From: Pogona vitticeps
Taxonomy: Eukaryota; Chordata; Lepidosauria; Squamata; Agamidae
Assembly: GCF_051106095.1 (NCBI RefSeq)
Contig: NC_135783.1
Coordinates: forward strand, 305,103,322 to 305,167,321
Reading direction: 5' to 3'
DNA length: 64,000 nt
In this document: positions 47,723-61,100 of the stretch, one piece after another
How the letters are laid out: each line of letters opens with the position of its first letter
Numbering within the stretch: position 1 is the stretch's first letter
Made by a program: the position numbers and the translations under genes
The notes under the pieces: model-generated
The model's input: the letters and a program-made list of their open reading frames with translations, nothing else
Database searches by the model: none
Told to the model about the DNA's origin: nothing

Positions 47723-50700
47723 TTTACAGATTATGGAATGTATTCTCAAAGGCAGATTTTGGAATATTTATTATATTTTCAAGGGAATGTGGATATACGT
47801 AAATAACAGGGAGGAATAAGTGACACAAGAAGGTAACCTTATAGAAATAAGAGTGCTTATTACATAGGCTGAAAATGAAGCAGGACACACTGAAAGCAAG
47901 GGGTGTGTGTGGAACTTTAAGCCATTTCCTCTGCTTTTCCCCACTGTGTGAAAAGGCACAATCTTTTCCTAGCTTCTTTTTCAGCCACAACGGCTCATAC
48001 CAATTTTGATTGTTGAGCTGCTGCTATCTTCTAAGGAAGAAAGAACTAGAATTAATTGAAAATCACAAAGCTCCATGATCCCTTCAAAGTAATTTATTGC
48101 AGTACACCTTTCCTCCAAGGTACGAAGCAATGATATAGGCTCTTACCTATAATAGTTCACAACACAATAAACCTTCTAGTTTTATGAGGCCAGCAGTAGT
48201 CTGTCTATAAAGTAACATGGCCACTGTTTTGTAATAATAAGGAAGACGGCAACACTGCATGATCATGTAAATGATTTATCATTAAACAATATTCTACTTT
48301 AGGGGAAGTGTCCAATAACCAAGATGATTTTCAAGAGCACTTCAACTTTGTGAGGGTTGAATCAGGGTGGATGTTTACAGAGAAAAAACTGGAAACTCAT
48401 AGGTTGGAAGAATGAAATGGAGTGGGTGAACCTTTGAACAGGACTGTCACACACTGCAATGTTATGCTGCAGGCCCCACTTGTATGTACAAACAGGATTC
48501 CATTTCTCAAAGTGAAGGTGTTTAAGTAACCAAAATGGCAACAACTACACCCAAGAGGGAAGTGTCATGAGACTCTGAGGGGATCCCAAAGATTACTTAA
48601 GTACAGACAGATTTTAGCAGAGAAAATAAAGGGGGTAATCCACCACAAACAGTCCAATGAAGAGCCCAAGAATGGGGAATTAAAACTTAAAGGGGTGCAA
48701 TTGCTTGGTTGGAAACTTGAACAACAGGACTAGATACTGCAACATTTTGTTGTAGATCCTATTTGTCCCTTTAAATTCTTACTCAATAGTCAAAATCCTG
48801 CCATCCTATTCTGAGGTTGCTGACCTTAGATTACTCCAATTATGTGTTCCAAACTGGAACATTCTTTCCAGCAATCACAGGATTATTAGGAGCAGCTGCA
48901 TCCAAAGTTAATACAACCATGATGACATCCAGCCTTCAGCAGGGGAGAAGAAATAACAATAAGAAGATGTGGTTCCTTTGTAATAACAGATTGACAACAG
49001 TCCATTGCATTGTCTGTAGTTGGTTACTTTTCTCAAAATATTTAATTGAAATTCTTGTGTTCTTGTTGCTGCAGAATAAACCAGGGTTTTATATATAAAA
49101 ACAATGTGACTAATTATAGCCTAGTTCTCCATAGAGCCCCTTAAGGACACCCTTTTGTTTTCAAGGAGTTGCGAGCTGATGTGACATTTGGAAGTGGGTC
49201 CAGTGATTAGTGTCTGGGCATTTAATTAATGGAACTTGAGAGTATTTTGTTTTTCTTCCAAACGCATTCAGCTCTTGTGAATGGGATATTTTTAATAAAT
49301 GAAAATGATGGTAGTATAACAGGAAGATTTTTTTATGCCCAGCAATTCTTCTCTATCCTTCTCCTCTTTTGTTCCCCCCTTAAAGGGTTTATTGTTTTTA
49401 CTTTAGGAATGGCAGTCTATTTTCATCAAACGAATTCTATTGTTGTATCATTATGTCCTATTGAAACCTAAATTTTAGGAATGGACAGTGTCCCAGGACA
49501 AGTGATGGGGGAAGGTTGATTCCTCTGAAGGCTACTAGGCTACCAGTGGCCGAGATGGTTTTTGGTCAAATGTAGACTGAATTTCCTGCAGCTAGAAGTT
49601 CAGGGAAATTATAAAGAACAGCATGGTGTAAGCAAACATTGCCCCGCAGGATGTTCCAAGATGGAGGATATGATACATTTTCTATTGGAATGTCTCCTGT
49701 GTCCTTGAACCTTTAACAATTGGGATTAGAAGTGATCCTCTGTTATTTAAAATGCTATTTTTATTAGCTGGCACAGACTATTTCTCACAGGACCTCCACA
49801 TTTGTTAAATTGGCTACAGAAAGATGGCATTCATTGCTTGCCTCACACATTTTTATATGTTAATTTTATTCTCTGGTGTTGCCAGAGAATGATTATTTTG
49901 TCTCTTTGCTGATTGTTCACATTTTCTTAGATATTAGAAATCAACCGTCAGTTTTTAAGAGTGGTTTTATTTTTTGTTTATGTGTGTAGCCTGATTAGTT
50001 ATTAAACCATAACAAATGATATGCAGGAGGAGGGATTGGCTAAAGGGAGGAGGTGCAACCGCCAACTTCCTTCATATAATACTATTCATTTTTAAAAACA
50101 TTATGTTCTTTCTCACTTTTATTGGATAGACCAAACTGGTGCCACTCAAGGCTTGAAATGTTTTTCTTTTCAATTAAATGCCACAAACTATCTGTTCTAC
50201 GGATTCAGTGTTAATGCTAAACTTTTTTCACACCCATTGTAAGCACACAAATTTGATTTTAATGTGACACATGCAGAGACAGAGCTTCATGAGAGGAGTG
50301 CTCAATCAACATCTTCGTGAACACAACTAAAATACGTATTGTGTGAGAATTCCCTTGTCCCCAAAGAGGAATTTCCATCCCAACCCATGTTGCACTACAA
50401 AGGTTTGGTCAGTCAGACCAAGTACTTAGAGCTGTAGCTGCTACTGATGCTATAACCTCCCTAAGCCTATTCCTCCTCTAGCTACCTTCTAAAACAGAGC
50501 CCCTTCTACGTCTCTTCTGGTTTAAAGGCCAGAATATATCACACATGGTAATACATAAATTTGCAGGTTCCAGCAGATACTCCTCCAGTCTGGAAACTCT
50601 AACATACTGAGATGTTGTCACAGAGTGTTACAAAATGCATGTGTTCCTGGAGAATTTGTTCTCTTTTGGTGACCATCTGCGCCTTGATTACCAATGGCCT

Positions 50701-51844
50701 TCGCACCACCTTCTGCTGGAAGATTTTGACCTTTGCTTCAGAGATGGAGAGCAGTGCTATCAAAAGTAACTGCCAGGCTCTTAAGAACAATTAAGAATGT
50801 TTTGCTCTTTCTATTCCTTCAGGATTAAGCACAAAAGATACAATTTCCACATTGCTATCAGTGAGCTCTTAGCACTTTCCCCACTCTTGTTATACAAATA
50901 TAATGAGAACACAATAAACACAATTTTTAATATTGTTCCAGATATTTACCATGTATCCCAGAGTCTGGCAGTGTAATATTCCAGTTTTTAGCAGCATAGT
51001 TTGAGCATATACTTAACAGTTACACTTAACTGATACTTTGGCATCCATCACTGGGTAATCTTACATATCTACTCAACAAATAGACCATAAACATATATAA
51101 AACATTTCTGTCCATCAGAAACAGGTGACAAAAATAACTTCCCATTTAAATTTTAAATTCAGTACTAGAATGCAAAGCTTTCCTTTAGCAACAACATAGT
51201 TAGCAGCAAACTCTTAACCTAACACATTTTGCCATTATTACACAGCTTGTGTTGTCGAAGTCCATGTCATTTGACTCAAACACACATATTATACATGTTT
51301 GTTTGAATTAAAAGTCAGCCAATATAACCCAAAGCATACATTATACACAGAAAATGCTCCCATGGTGATGACTGAAGAGGTATGTACAATAACCCGCAAT
51401 TTCCTTTAACAATTATATGCAAAAGCACCAAAAACAATCGGCACAATACAAAATACTTAGAATCAATTATACTGTATTCAGACTACATGTTTTTATAATA
51501 CATAGCTAGTTTACAGTATATTTAGTTGCCCTACCAAAAATGGGCAATTTTTGTAAAGAACTTGCTCAGTGGTCAAGTTACTTACAATGTTGTTAAATTT
51601 TATAGCTGTGGAAAACCTTTTCTTTCCCACCGTACCAGCTCATATTGACTTTGTGACTTCATTGGAAACAATGAATAAATATACAATTCTCATAAAACTG
51701 TGTTGTCCTTGAACTATGCAACATTACATTTCACAACTGTACTATCTTCATACTCAGATATGGATCATGTGATATGGAAACACACCCTAGATCCAAATTG
51801 TACATGAGCACATTCTTGAATTCTAAATCAAGAATATTGCCTAT
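47723..51844. other. Intergenic, unassigned 4 kb
   Basis: AT-rich. I see no coding exon, RNA gene or named repeat. All open frames are short. Confidence 0.4.
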
Positions 51845-51942
51845 TTTTAATGTTTTTAAAGTTTTAATATTGTTGTACGCCACTCAGAGACTACTGGTAA
51901 TGGTGCGGATAAAAAAAAATCTTGTAAATAAATAAATAAATC
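51845..51942 (+). repeat. L2 LINE 3' tail
   Basis: ttgttgtacgccactcagag then gactactggtaatggtgcgg and a short AAAT run is the L2 terminal block in the forward orientation. Confidence 0.65.
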
Positions 51943-53262
51943 ACCATATGCATGTTTGTGTATGGAATCCTTATTTAAATTGCTGCTCGGAAACTGGGAC
52001 TGTTTGAAGCTTGCACTGTCACTTATATAACTACAAAGATCTTTACATTATGGTAGCCAATAATGCAGATGTTGCTGTTCCAGTTCTATTGTATTGTCAT
52101 AGGCAGGAGCTGGACCTGCCTTACCACTAGGCAGACTGTCATAACAGTCTTAAATGGTTAATATTGGGACTAGTGATGGCAGCCACGTTCATGTAAGAAT
52201 CAACTGCCAGTTTAGTTACCTTTTTTGTGCTCGAAGTTCCACAGGTAAAGGATTTGTAGGTTGTTTAATTTGCGATGAAACACCTACACTGAAGGCAAGT
52301 TACTGTAGGAAGTAAAATTAAGTCCATATGTGAGGCAGCTGGTACTTCCAATAAAACATGTTTGTAACTAGGTGGCAAGATTGTCAACATTTAAAACTGT
52401 GTTTATAAGGTGTTAGAGAATGGGTATGGGGTGTGTGCAGAAATGAATGAAAAGGTAAATGAATGAAAAGGTCCAATGCCACTATTTTTTGGGAAATGTA
52501 ACAATATATGAATTATTGGTTTTCATAACTTAGAAGAACTTGGGATAACAATTACAATTTTAGTATTTCCTACATTAGCAAAAAATAATAAAATATGGTA
52601 ACATTTTACTTTCTACATCAGAAATTTGAGAATCTGCAGTTAGTAAGATTTTCTATTGTTACATACCCAGCAGTCTCTGGATGAGAAAAACCTGAATTAG
52701 CAGAATGGAATTCTTTATAGACTGTGGAGATGTGAACAGCTACAAATATGTGTAGGTGGGGCACACATAGGCATTCATCAAATAATCCCAGATCCACATC
52801 ACTTTGGGCACCTGACATTAAAGTATAATAATCATCACGGATTTTCCTCCATAGAGTCTAACTAGCCAGGGTGGGTGAGAATAATTTTGTGTATGTTCTA
52901 AATATACTTAGAGGCTAAGAAAAATATAAGAGTATATATTCTTATGTTAACAATGTTGATATTTTTCTATGCTTTTCAAATAAGTTTATTAAAAATTTTA
53001 AAGCTATACTGCTTTTTTTACTTTCAAATGACATTTTATAGAGATATTCTCTGACTTTATAGCTGTAAGCTTTTGCATTTTTATACGGTAACATAAAGCA
53101 TTTTCATTTTTCTTTTTTACTCTTAAAAGATATTTTGCTCCTATATTTTTCAGTTAAGTATGTGCTTACCGATTAAGTTCAGTTTTCATTTATTCTTAAG
53201 TTATATGCCTATAGTTTTTACATAATTGAAGACTTGGATTTTACAACAATTTTGAAGTAATG
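51943..53262. other. Intergenic, unassigned
   Basis: Very AT-rich. No gene or named repeat recognised. Confidence 0.4.
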
Positions 53263-53263
53263 G

Positions 53264-53468
53264 TTGTTCTGGGTTTTTCGGGCTCTTTGGCCGTGTTCTG
53301 AAGATTGTTCTTCCTGACGTTTCGCCAGTCTCTGTGGCCGGCATCTTCAGATGACAGCAACCTGTACTCCCCTGTCCTCTGAAGATGCCAGCCACAGAGA
53401 CTGGTGAAACGTCAGGAAGAACAACCTTCAGAACACGGCCAAAGAGCCCGAAAAATCCAGAACAACCA
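53264..53468. mobile_element. Palindromic pair of Penelope-like ends
   Basis: The left arm (53264-53349: gttctgggtttttcgggctc, tttggccgtgttctgaagat) and right arm (53379-53468) are near-perfect reverse complements of about 85 bp with a 30-base spacer. They can form a very long hairpin. Each arm is the terminal block seen at 26486. No coding DNA is attached. Confidence 0.85.
53375..53417 (+). ncRNA. Hammerhead-ribozyme-like motif in the right arm
   Basis: The order is TCCT, CTGAAGA (53379-53385), T, GCCAG, a nine-base loop, CTGGT, GAAA (53406-53409), CG, TC, AGGA. TCCT and AGGA form stem I, GCCAG/CTGGT stem II with one wobble, and the cleavable base would be C at 53413. The left arm carries a second, inverted copy whose stem I is poorer. 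Confidence 0.55.
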
Positions 53469-54205
53469 TTAGATCCCGGCCATGAAAGCCTTCGCAAATA
53501 AATTTTGAAGTATTTTGTTCATATAGAATATAGACACAATGTAGATAAAGATCGTAAAAATAGACAAGCTGATGTTGCCTGGAATTATTGCAAGAATGAG
53601 TAGACTTATACTTTGATATTCATATGAATATTAATATGATTGTCTGTGATTATTTGGTTTCATTCTGGAATCAACCCTTTATAGGTATAAATGCCAGCCA
53701 TTACAAACACAGATTTCTGTTTTTCCCCTGGAGGTCTACGGGATTTATGTAGGTCTTTTAGGAATAGCAAAGCACCTAATTTTTGGGTCTGACAAGATAG
53801 GTATTCAGGATGGTAGTAAAGAAGTTAATTATTCTTCTTTTTTCTTAGAAGCTCATGCACAGGGTTATAAACAAAAGAAAGCAGTCCATAAAGTCAATTT
53901 TGTTTTGCATGAACAGTAGAACTGGATTTTAAAAATAAAACTCCCACATAACCAGTTAAATAAGAATAAATATAATTTTACAACCAACTAACCATTACCT
54001 TTGTTTGTACATGTTGTTAATTTCTCTAACAAAGCTGACTCTGCAATTGGCTCCTTCATTACAAAAGACTATACTATACTATATATTCCCCATAAACTAT
54101 CTCTCTGTCACATTTAAAAATAACAGCGTTAACACCAAGTAGTGTGTTTATAGCCTTACAGCTAACTCCAAGAACAAGTCTATCTATTGAAAAAAATGAC
54201 CATGA

Positions 54206-54211
54206 TTTATT
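54206..54211 (-). terminator. Possible CHRM5 polyadenylation signal
   Basis: AATAAA on the minus strand, about 430 bases after the CHRM5 stop. It is plausible as a 3' end, but muscarinic receptor 3' UTRs can be longer. Confidence 0.3.
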
Positions 54212-54639
54212 AATGGCCTTTGATACTTGCACTCCTTATGCCTTCATTCTGTTAAGAGACAAATGAACAAAGCCTTAGAAAAAAGACGTGGGACCGTATA
54301 ATTTTACTTTCCCAATAAAGGGACATGATGGATGTATAGGTCAACTCCATTACAATCATTAAGATATTTTGACCTGCCACTCCGTCTGGGAGAAGTGTGG
54401 AAGGAAACTTTGTATGGTACCAGCGATTACAATGTTCTTTTAACTAGTCAGAATTATAGAAATGTTCCTTGCTGTGCCTGCTTTCTTCATAGCCTTAAGG
54501 ATATAAGTACCATCACACAAGCTATGTTTCTTTTATCTGCAGACATGGAAAGCAACAACTTTACAAAATATGTCTTTCAGCCAATTTACTTCACAATGCT
54601 TGATCAAGGTCAATTATATTCCAAACACTTTAATTTAAA

Positions 54640-56232
54640 TTAAGGGAGCTTTGTATTTCCCTGCCAATATAATTTTTCTTCCATTTTCTTCTTCTTCCAT
54701 TGACAGAATAGCAGTAACTTAAAGGTTTTTCTGAAAGTTTTGTTACAGAGGGCATAACAGATTGGGTTGACAGTACTATTTACATAGCATAGCCAGTATC
54801 CGAGGTGCCATAAAGTTGGAGGAATGCAATCTGAGCAGAACGTGGAGATCAAAACCATTATATTGTAAGGGGTCCAAGTGATTATGAAAGCTAGAAGAAT
54901 GGCACTTAAAGTCTGGGCTGCTTTTCGCTCCTTTATAAGAACCATTCTTCTCCTTTTAGTCATGTGATGATTTATACCTGGATCCATGTTTTTTATGGAA
55001 GTGTCCTTGGATATAGTGGCAGAACAAGGTGTGATTTTTACTTTCCGGCAACCATTGTTAGTTTCTGGAGTACCATCAGCTTTAACCACCAAGCGAAATT
55101 TATAAGCTACACATTTATTACTTTTTTGAACATGAGCTTTGGTTGGTGTTAGAAAGTATTTCTGGGTCTCATAGTCATTCTCCTTTGGATCATCTTCTTT
55201 AAAAACTTCTTTTTTCTCCTCTTCCTGTTCATCATCTTTCTGTTTTTCTGGACTCTTGTAAGCAACCTGAAATACTGGATCAGAGGCATGTTTATCTTCC
55301 TCTTCAGATGAGGCGTAGCTGCTGCAGGTAGTTAGCTGCTCTGCCTTAGACCAGTCATGACAAGCATTTTGAATCTGAGATGATGTTTTTCCTGTTGCAG
55401 AGATGCTTCGGCTAGATGAAGACCATGAAGCCTGACATCTCTCCCTTTTAGCTAAATTTTGTTGCTTACAACCAAAGCAAGACTTCAACAGAGCTTTTTG
55501 GGGCTTTATTGATTCAAACTCAGCCACAGAACTGGAGCCTTGCAGTTCAGCGAGGTCCTTGGTGCGTTTCTCAGTTTCCTTATAAATACGGCAATACAAA
55601 ATAGTCATCACTGAAACAGGTATGTAGAAAGCAGCAATTGCAGTACCAAAGGTGATAATTGGTTCATACAAAAATTGAATCTGGCATTCTCCAGGTGGTA
55701 CAGTTCTTTCTCCTACAAAGTACTGCCAGCATAAGATTACTGGTGCCCACAGAATGAAAGAAATCAGCCAAGCTAGGCCAATCATAATGCCGGCCCTTCT
55801 GGGTGTGCGTTTAGCCCTGTAGGTTAGCGGTCGTGTAATAGAAAAATATCGGTCAAAGCTGATAACTAGTAAATTCATTACTGAAGCATTGCTTGCTACA
55901 TAGTCCAGGGCTAACCACAAATCACATGCCAGACTTCCAAGAGACCAGTGACCTATAAGTATGTAGGATGTATAAAGATTCATAGAAAATATTCCAATTA
56001 TAAGGTCTGCACAAGCAAGACTGAGCAAATAGTAATTGTTCACTGTCTTGAGCTGGCTGTTGACTTTGAAGGATATCATTACAAGAACATTTCCTACTAT
56101 GGTTATTAAGCTTAAAATGGCTGTTACAGTAGCAATAGCAATTATTTCCCATAAGCTATGGCCTTCTAAAGGTTTTTGGTTAGCAGTTGTTCCATTGACA
56201 ATGGATGAATTGCTGTGTAACTTTTCTTCCAT
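54640..56232 (-). CDS. CHRM5: CHRM5, muscarinic acetylcholine receptor M5
   Basis: A complete intronless frame of 530 residues (human M5 has 532). It is a Gq/11-coupled class A receptor for acetylcholine. N-glycosylation sites lie at NSS and NGT near residues 8-15. Seven membrane helices are clear: TM1 [14 protein letters not shown]2 [13 protein letters not shown]3 ending in the DRY motif at about 127-129, TM6 [14 protein letters not shown], and TM7 [13 protein letters not shown] with the NPxxY motif. The amine-binding Asp is D110 ([10 protein letters not shown]). The long third intracellular loop (about residues 215-440) is Ser/Glu/Lys-rich and is the least conserved part, as in other M5 receptors. 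The loop ends [15 protein letters not shown]. The C-terminus KLYWQGN-type ([13 protein letters not shown]) is M5-specific. Non-coding 5' exons were not identified. Confidence 0.98.
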   Translation of the reverse strand: MEEKLHSNSSIVNGTTANQKPLEGHSLWEIIAIATVTAILSLITIVGNVLVMISFKVNSQLKTVNNYYLLSLACADLIIGIFSMNLYTSYILIGHWSLGSLACDLWLALDYVASNASVMNLLVISFDRYFSITRPLTYRAKRTPRRAGIMIGLAWLISFILWAPVILCWQYFVGERTVPPGECQIQFLYEPIITFGTAIAAFYIPVSVMTILYCRIYKETEKRTKDLAELQGSSSVAEFESIKPQKALLKSCFGCKQQNLAKRERCQASWSSSSRSISATGKTSSQIQNACHDWSKAEQLTTCSSYASSEEEDKHASDPVFQVAYKSPEKQKDDEQEEEKKEVFKEDDPKENDYETQKYFLTPTKAHVQKSNKCVAYKFRLVVKADGTPETNNGCRKVKITPCSATISKDTSIKNMDPGINHHMTKRRRMVLIKERKAAQTLSAILLAFIITWTPYNIMVLISTFCSDCIPPTLWHLGYWLCYVNSTVNPICYALCNKTFRKTFKLLLFCQWKKKKMEEKLYWQGNTKLP

Positions 56233-57150
56233 TCTTTTTCTTGCCGTAGTAATATCAGCCTCTTTTAACTTGCTTTAACTTCTGCATCTGTATTTTGAAG
56301 ACACCTTTTCAAAGGCAAAGAAAGAAAGTTAGTATAAAGCAGTAGTACGCTCCTGTCAAATTAATGTAACATAACAAAAGTGTGAGACCAGTTATTAATC
56401 ACATTAAATTACAAAGTGATTTGTACAGATAAACAAACATACACATGCATGGGCACAGGGGCAACATGCAGTCTATGGAGCTCATGCAGGCCACCGGGGG
56501 CCAAATGCAGCTCTCGAGCATAATCCCCCCCCCCAAAAATTTTTAATTTATATTTATTAAGACAGACATACAAAATGTGCATGGCATATGAAGATCAAAA
56601 CATTTAAAAGGGTATTTCCAGAGAAGGGAATGTACAGGATAACTTATATTTTTATATTTATGTTGCATAATTGCATAAGGATTTGACATATTCCAGGAAG
56701 CAGTGTACCTTCTTGTTCTAGTTTTTTCAGAAAGGGTTTATAACATGTATTCAGTTTTAAAAATAATTTATCTCTTTACTAATTTTGAACCTTATGTTAG
56801 CTTCTTTCACAAATGGATAAGCACCCCAAGAAAGGCTCAGAAGAAATGTTTTTAGAGTCACGTGCAAAGCCATTCTTAGAAATAATATCTGGTTCATCTT
56901 AACTGGGTTTTTAATGTGTCACAGGAATTTCATACTGGGAATAAAAGAAGGTACTACATTCATTTCACATCAATGTTGTTTTTTGAAAGAGTATACGTAC
57001 TTGAAGAACAATACCTGGAAAAGAACACTCTAATGAGCAAAATAAAAGTAATGGTGAAGTAGGAATGAAATTAAGGAAAGTACAGTAATTATCATGTCCC
57101 CAAAATACAATTCCATCTGGAACAATGATTACTGGATAATACCTTAATCT
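56233..57150. other. CHRM5 upstream flank
   Basis: Contains the CHRM5 5' UTR or its splice junctions, which I cannot place. A patch at about 56450-56545 (ggccaccgggggccaaatgc) may be an old hAT end. Confidence 0.3.
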
Positions 57151-58110
57151 GCTCATCTGATGAGCAGATCAAGGGGGTACTTCCTCTCTTCACTTTACAA
57201 TCAAACCACTAGCATTAACACAGGCTTGGCTCCTGGATTTTCTGGGTACTCAAATAGTGAAGGATTCACAGGCTTGATGTTTCCTTCCCCATTTGGTATG
57301 TGCAGCAGTTGCAGACGATTAAATGGCAGAGACAATGGTGCAGGAGTATCTTGCTGAGCCTCCCCGCCCCACCCCCCGGTCAGATCTCCTCCATTTCTGA
57401 TCCAGGAAAATATGGCCAGAGTTGTCCAATGTGGCCATGGAGCTCCTTTCCATCTCCCCCACCAGCATCCAGAGCAAGCACGTGTTTTCCCACCTTGGCT
57501 ACATACTCTGACCACATTGCTCGTATTTGGATCCTGTAAGTGTGGAGAGACTGTCATCCCATCACTGAACCCAAATAGGTAGGGTCCCAATGACATTCTC
57601 TCTCCTACCCCACCACCTGCCTGCCTGATGCCAATGGTTCACTATACCATCTGTATGCCCACCCGTGCACCCGCCTCCCTGCCCACTTTCCTGCCTGCCT
57701 GCCTGTCCACCTGCCAGCCCGCCTAAAAAAATACCTGCCTAATTGCCTGCCAGCCTGCCTGTTAGCCTTCCCAGGCGAAAACGAATGTCAGAGGTCCAGC
57801 AGCTGATTCCAGCCTCCTCGGGCCAGGCTATACCCAACTTGGAAGCCCTTATGGGCAGGGCCGTACCCAACACCACATTTTAGGTATGTAATTAGTTCTT
57901 TCTGGAGGCTTGTGTTCAATGCCTGCTTGTGGCAAATCCTAACTTCTTGTTAAATGCTTCAGTGCAACAATTTTTCCCTACCTTCCTTATTCCAACAAAT
58001 CTGCAAACTTTCTGTTGCTCATCCATGTGGCAGATTTCTGCCACTACACCACTAATATAAAAAGGAACCCTGCCTCCCCCAATGTCCCTTCCCACGCTAT
58101 CCCCAAAAAC
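57151..58110. other. GC-rich unassigned block with (CCTG)n
   Basis: This stretch is richer in C+G than its surroundings. A minus-strand frame of 131 codons (57201-57596) matches no family I know. CCTG/CCTGC repeats lie at 57660-57770. It may be the remnant of a retroelement, but I cannot name it. Confidence 0.3.
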
Positions 58111-58113
58111 ATA

Positions 58114-61100
58114 GGTTACTTACCTGCAACCGTTGTTCTTCGGGTGGTACTCTGTGAATCCACACGAATGCGTTAAACTGCGCCTGTGCAGGACTCTTCA
58201 GAATATTCTAGAGCTAAAATAATGACAAGTGAAACGTCTCCCTGTATCGCGCATGTTCCACCCGCCGGTACCTCAGTTCCGAATATACACCGCTGTAATG
58301 GCTCCGAAAAATTAAATGCCAAAAGAAGTCGTGACGGATAGCGGGGAGGTTGGGCAGGACATGTGGATTCACAGAGTACCACTCAAAGAACAACAGTTAA
58401 AGGTAAGTAACCTGTCTTTCTTCTTTGTGGTCTCTGTGAATGCACATGAATGGGTGACTAGCAAGCTCACTTACCAGAAGGAAGGCCATCATGGCAGAAC
58501 CAAAGTCAATACAGCCCTTCCGAAGCTCACGGCTTTTTTAGCTCTTAGTCTATAATGGGTAACAAAGGTCAATGGTGTAGACCAGGTCACTGACCAACAG
58601 TTGTCAGATAGTTCAATGCCACGCAGCCATGCGGTGGAAGTAGCGATACCTCTGGTAGAGTGTGGTTTGATCACCTCTGGTGGAGTCTTACCAACCAGCT
58701 CATAGGCTAAAGTGATGGCAGAAGCCAATCATCTGGAGATTAATTGGGAAGAAGCTGGATGACCTTTCTGAGGTCCATGAAAGCAGACGAATAGTCTGGG
58801 AGATTTACAGAAGTCCTTTGTTCTAGATACATAAAATGCTAAAGCCCAATGAACATTGAGTGAGTGGAGCATGCACTCAACATATGACAAAGGGTTGAGA
58901 AACAACGTTGGGAGAATCAAGGGCTGATTAACATGAAATTCTGAAATCACTTTAAGAAGGAATGAAACATCAGGATAGAGAACAACCTTCTCTGGGTAAA
59001 ACTGTATGTAAGGCTCATCAGCGGCTAGTTCACTTGCCTTTGTGCAGATGTGATGGCCATCAAGAACAAAGTCTTTAAAGACAAGAATTTCAAAGAAGCA
59101 GTAGCCATTGTCTCGAACAGAGAATGCGTTAGCACCTTCAGAACAGTCTGAAGAGACCATTGAGGAGTTGGAGGTCGGACAGGAGGACAAATATTTCACA
59201 GACCTCGATATTTCTTTACAGTAGGGTGAGAAAACAAATGAGAAGCATCAGAACCAACAGGTTGATATGAGACGATGGCTGAAATGTAATCTTTAAGCCT
59301 GGAATGTGCCAGACCCATATCAAACAAATAATGGAGGAAGGTAAGGAGGGTCCTCAGAGAAACAGGAACTCTAACAAAACCTCTGAGTTCAGCTAACTTG
59401 GTGAAGGTAGACCATTTGTGGGAGTACAATAATTTGGTTGATGGCTTTCTAGCCTTATTGAGTACTTCTTTTATGATGGGAGAATCCTCCACACTGTGAG
59501 ATGGAGAGGTTCGATATCGGGGTGGCAGACATTGCCTCCTGAGTCAGGAGACATGGTTGGGGTGACAATCTCAGGTACTCGGTCATGGACTTGAGGGTGG
59601 TAAACCATGGTTGCCAAGGCCACCATGGTGCCACCAGGATGGCATCTCTCTCAACTGTTGAATTTTGATTATTGTACGCTGGATGAGTGGGACGGGTGGG
59701 AAAAGGTCAAGGACTGTGTCCCATTGCACCATAAAGGCATCTCCTAGGCATCCCGTGCCTCTGCCCGTTCGGGAACAAAAAAGTCCACATTTTGTGTTTG
59801 ACTGTGTGGCGAAGATGTCGATGGTCAGTGTGCCCCACCTGTCGCAGATGTGTGCTAACACCAAGTCGTCAAGGACCCATTCATGTATCTGAGTAGTCAG
59901 ACGGCTCAAGCGATCTGGCACATTGTTGTCTTCTGTTACCACATGGATGGCAATTGGGAATATGTGATGGTCATAACACCACTCCCATCAGTGATTCAAC
60001 AGATACAGAAGGGACAAAGAATGAGTGCCTCCTTGCTTGTTTATGTAGTACAAAGTGGTCATGTTGTCTGTGACCACTTGTACTCCTCGACCGGTCAGTA
60101 GTGGGCAGAAAGCTCGAAATGTTTTGATAACTGCTAGCATTTTTCGATGATTGATATGTAGCAGCCTTTCTGAGCTGGACCATCTGGCATGAATCTTGTG
60201 AACGCTACAGTGTGCACCCCATCCTATTGTACTGGCATTGGTTGTAACTTGCACAGTCAATTGAAGGGGCTTGAATGGTCAACCAATGAGCAGATCAGGT
60301 GCAAATGTCCACCATGTTAGTTGCTGCGCCAACTCTTGGGTGACCTGGAGACACTTGGCAGGGTTGTCCAGCAGATTGATCTGAGAGAGGTACCATGCCT
60401 GCAGGGAGCGCATCTTCAGCTGCGCATGTGGAAGCGCAGATGTGGTGGAAGACATCAGACCGAGGAGAGGTTGAGCGTAGTGTGCTGCCACTCTGGCCCT
60501 AGGCCAAAAAGGGCAGATAGCCCAATGTAATTTGTGGATCCTTTCCGCTGGGAGGAAGACTCTGGCTCTGTTGGAGTTTAGAAACATGCCAATATAGTCC
60601 ATGGTCTCAGATGGTATGAGATGGGATTTCATTACATTGACTTAAAGGCTTAGATCTGCCAGCGTTTGCAACGCAAAAGCCATGTCCTCTTGTGCCTTGG
60701 CATAAGAGCCAGCGACGATCAACTAGTTGTCTATGTACAGTGGTGCCTCGCATTGCGGCATTAATTCGTTCCGCAAAAATCGCTGTTGCACAAAAACGTT
60801 GCAATGCGAAATAAAAAAGCCCACAGAAACACATTAAAATGCGATTAATGCGTTCCTATGGGCTTAAAACTCACCGTTCAGCGAAGATCCTCCATAGCGC
60901 AGCTATTTCCGGTGCCTCTTAAGCGAGGAATCCATCCCAGAAAACAGTGGGCGGCCATGTTTTTTTCCTGGTGGCCATTTTGAAACCGCCGATCAGCTGT
61001 GCAAAAATGGTCGCTTTGCGATGATCGGTCATCGCAAAGCGAAAATACCCCATAGGGAACATCACAAAGCGGTCGCAAAAGCAATCGCAAAATCTTCGTT

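Noticed and set aside
57201-57596. 131-codon minus-strand frame upstream of CHRM5
   Set aside because: No family resemblance. Composition is explained by GC-rich DNA, so it is noted as an odd block but not called as a gene.
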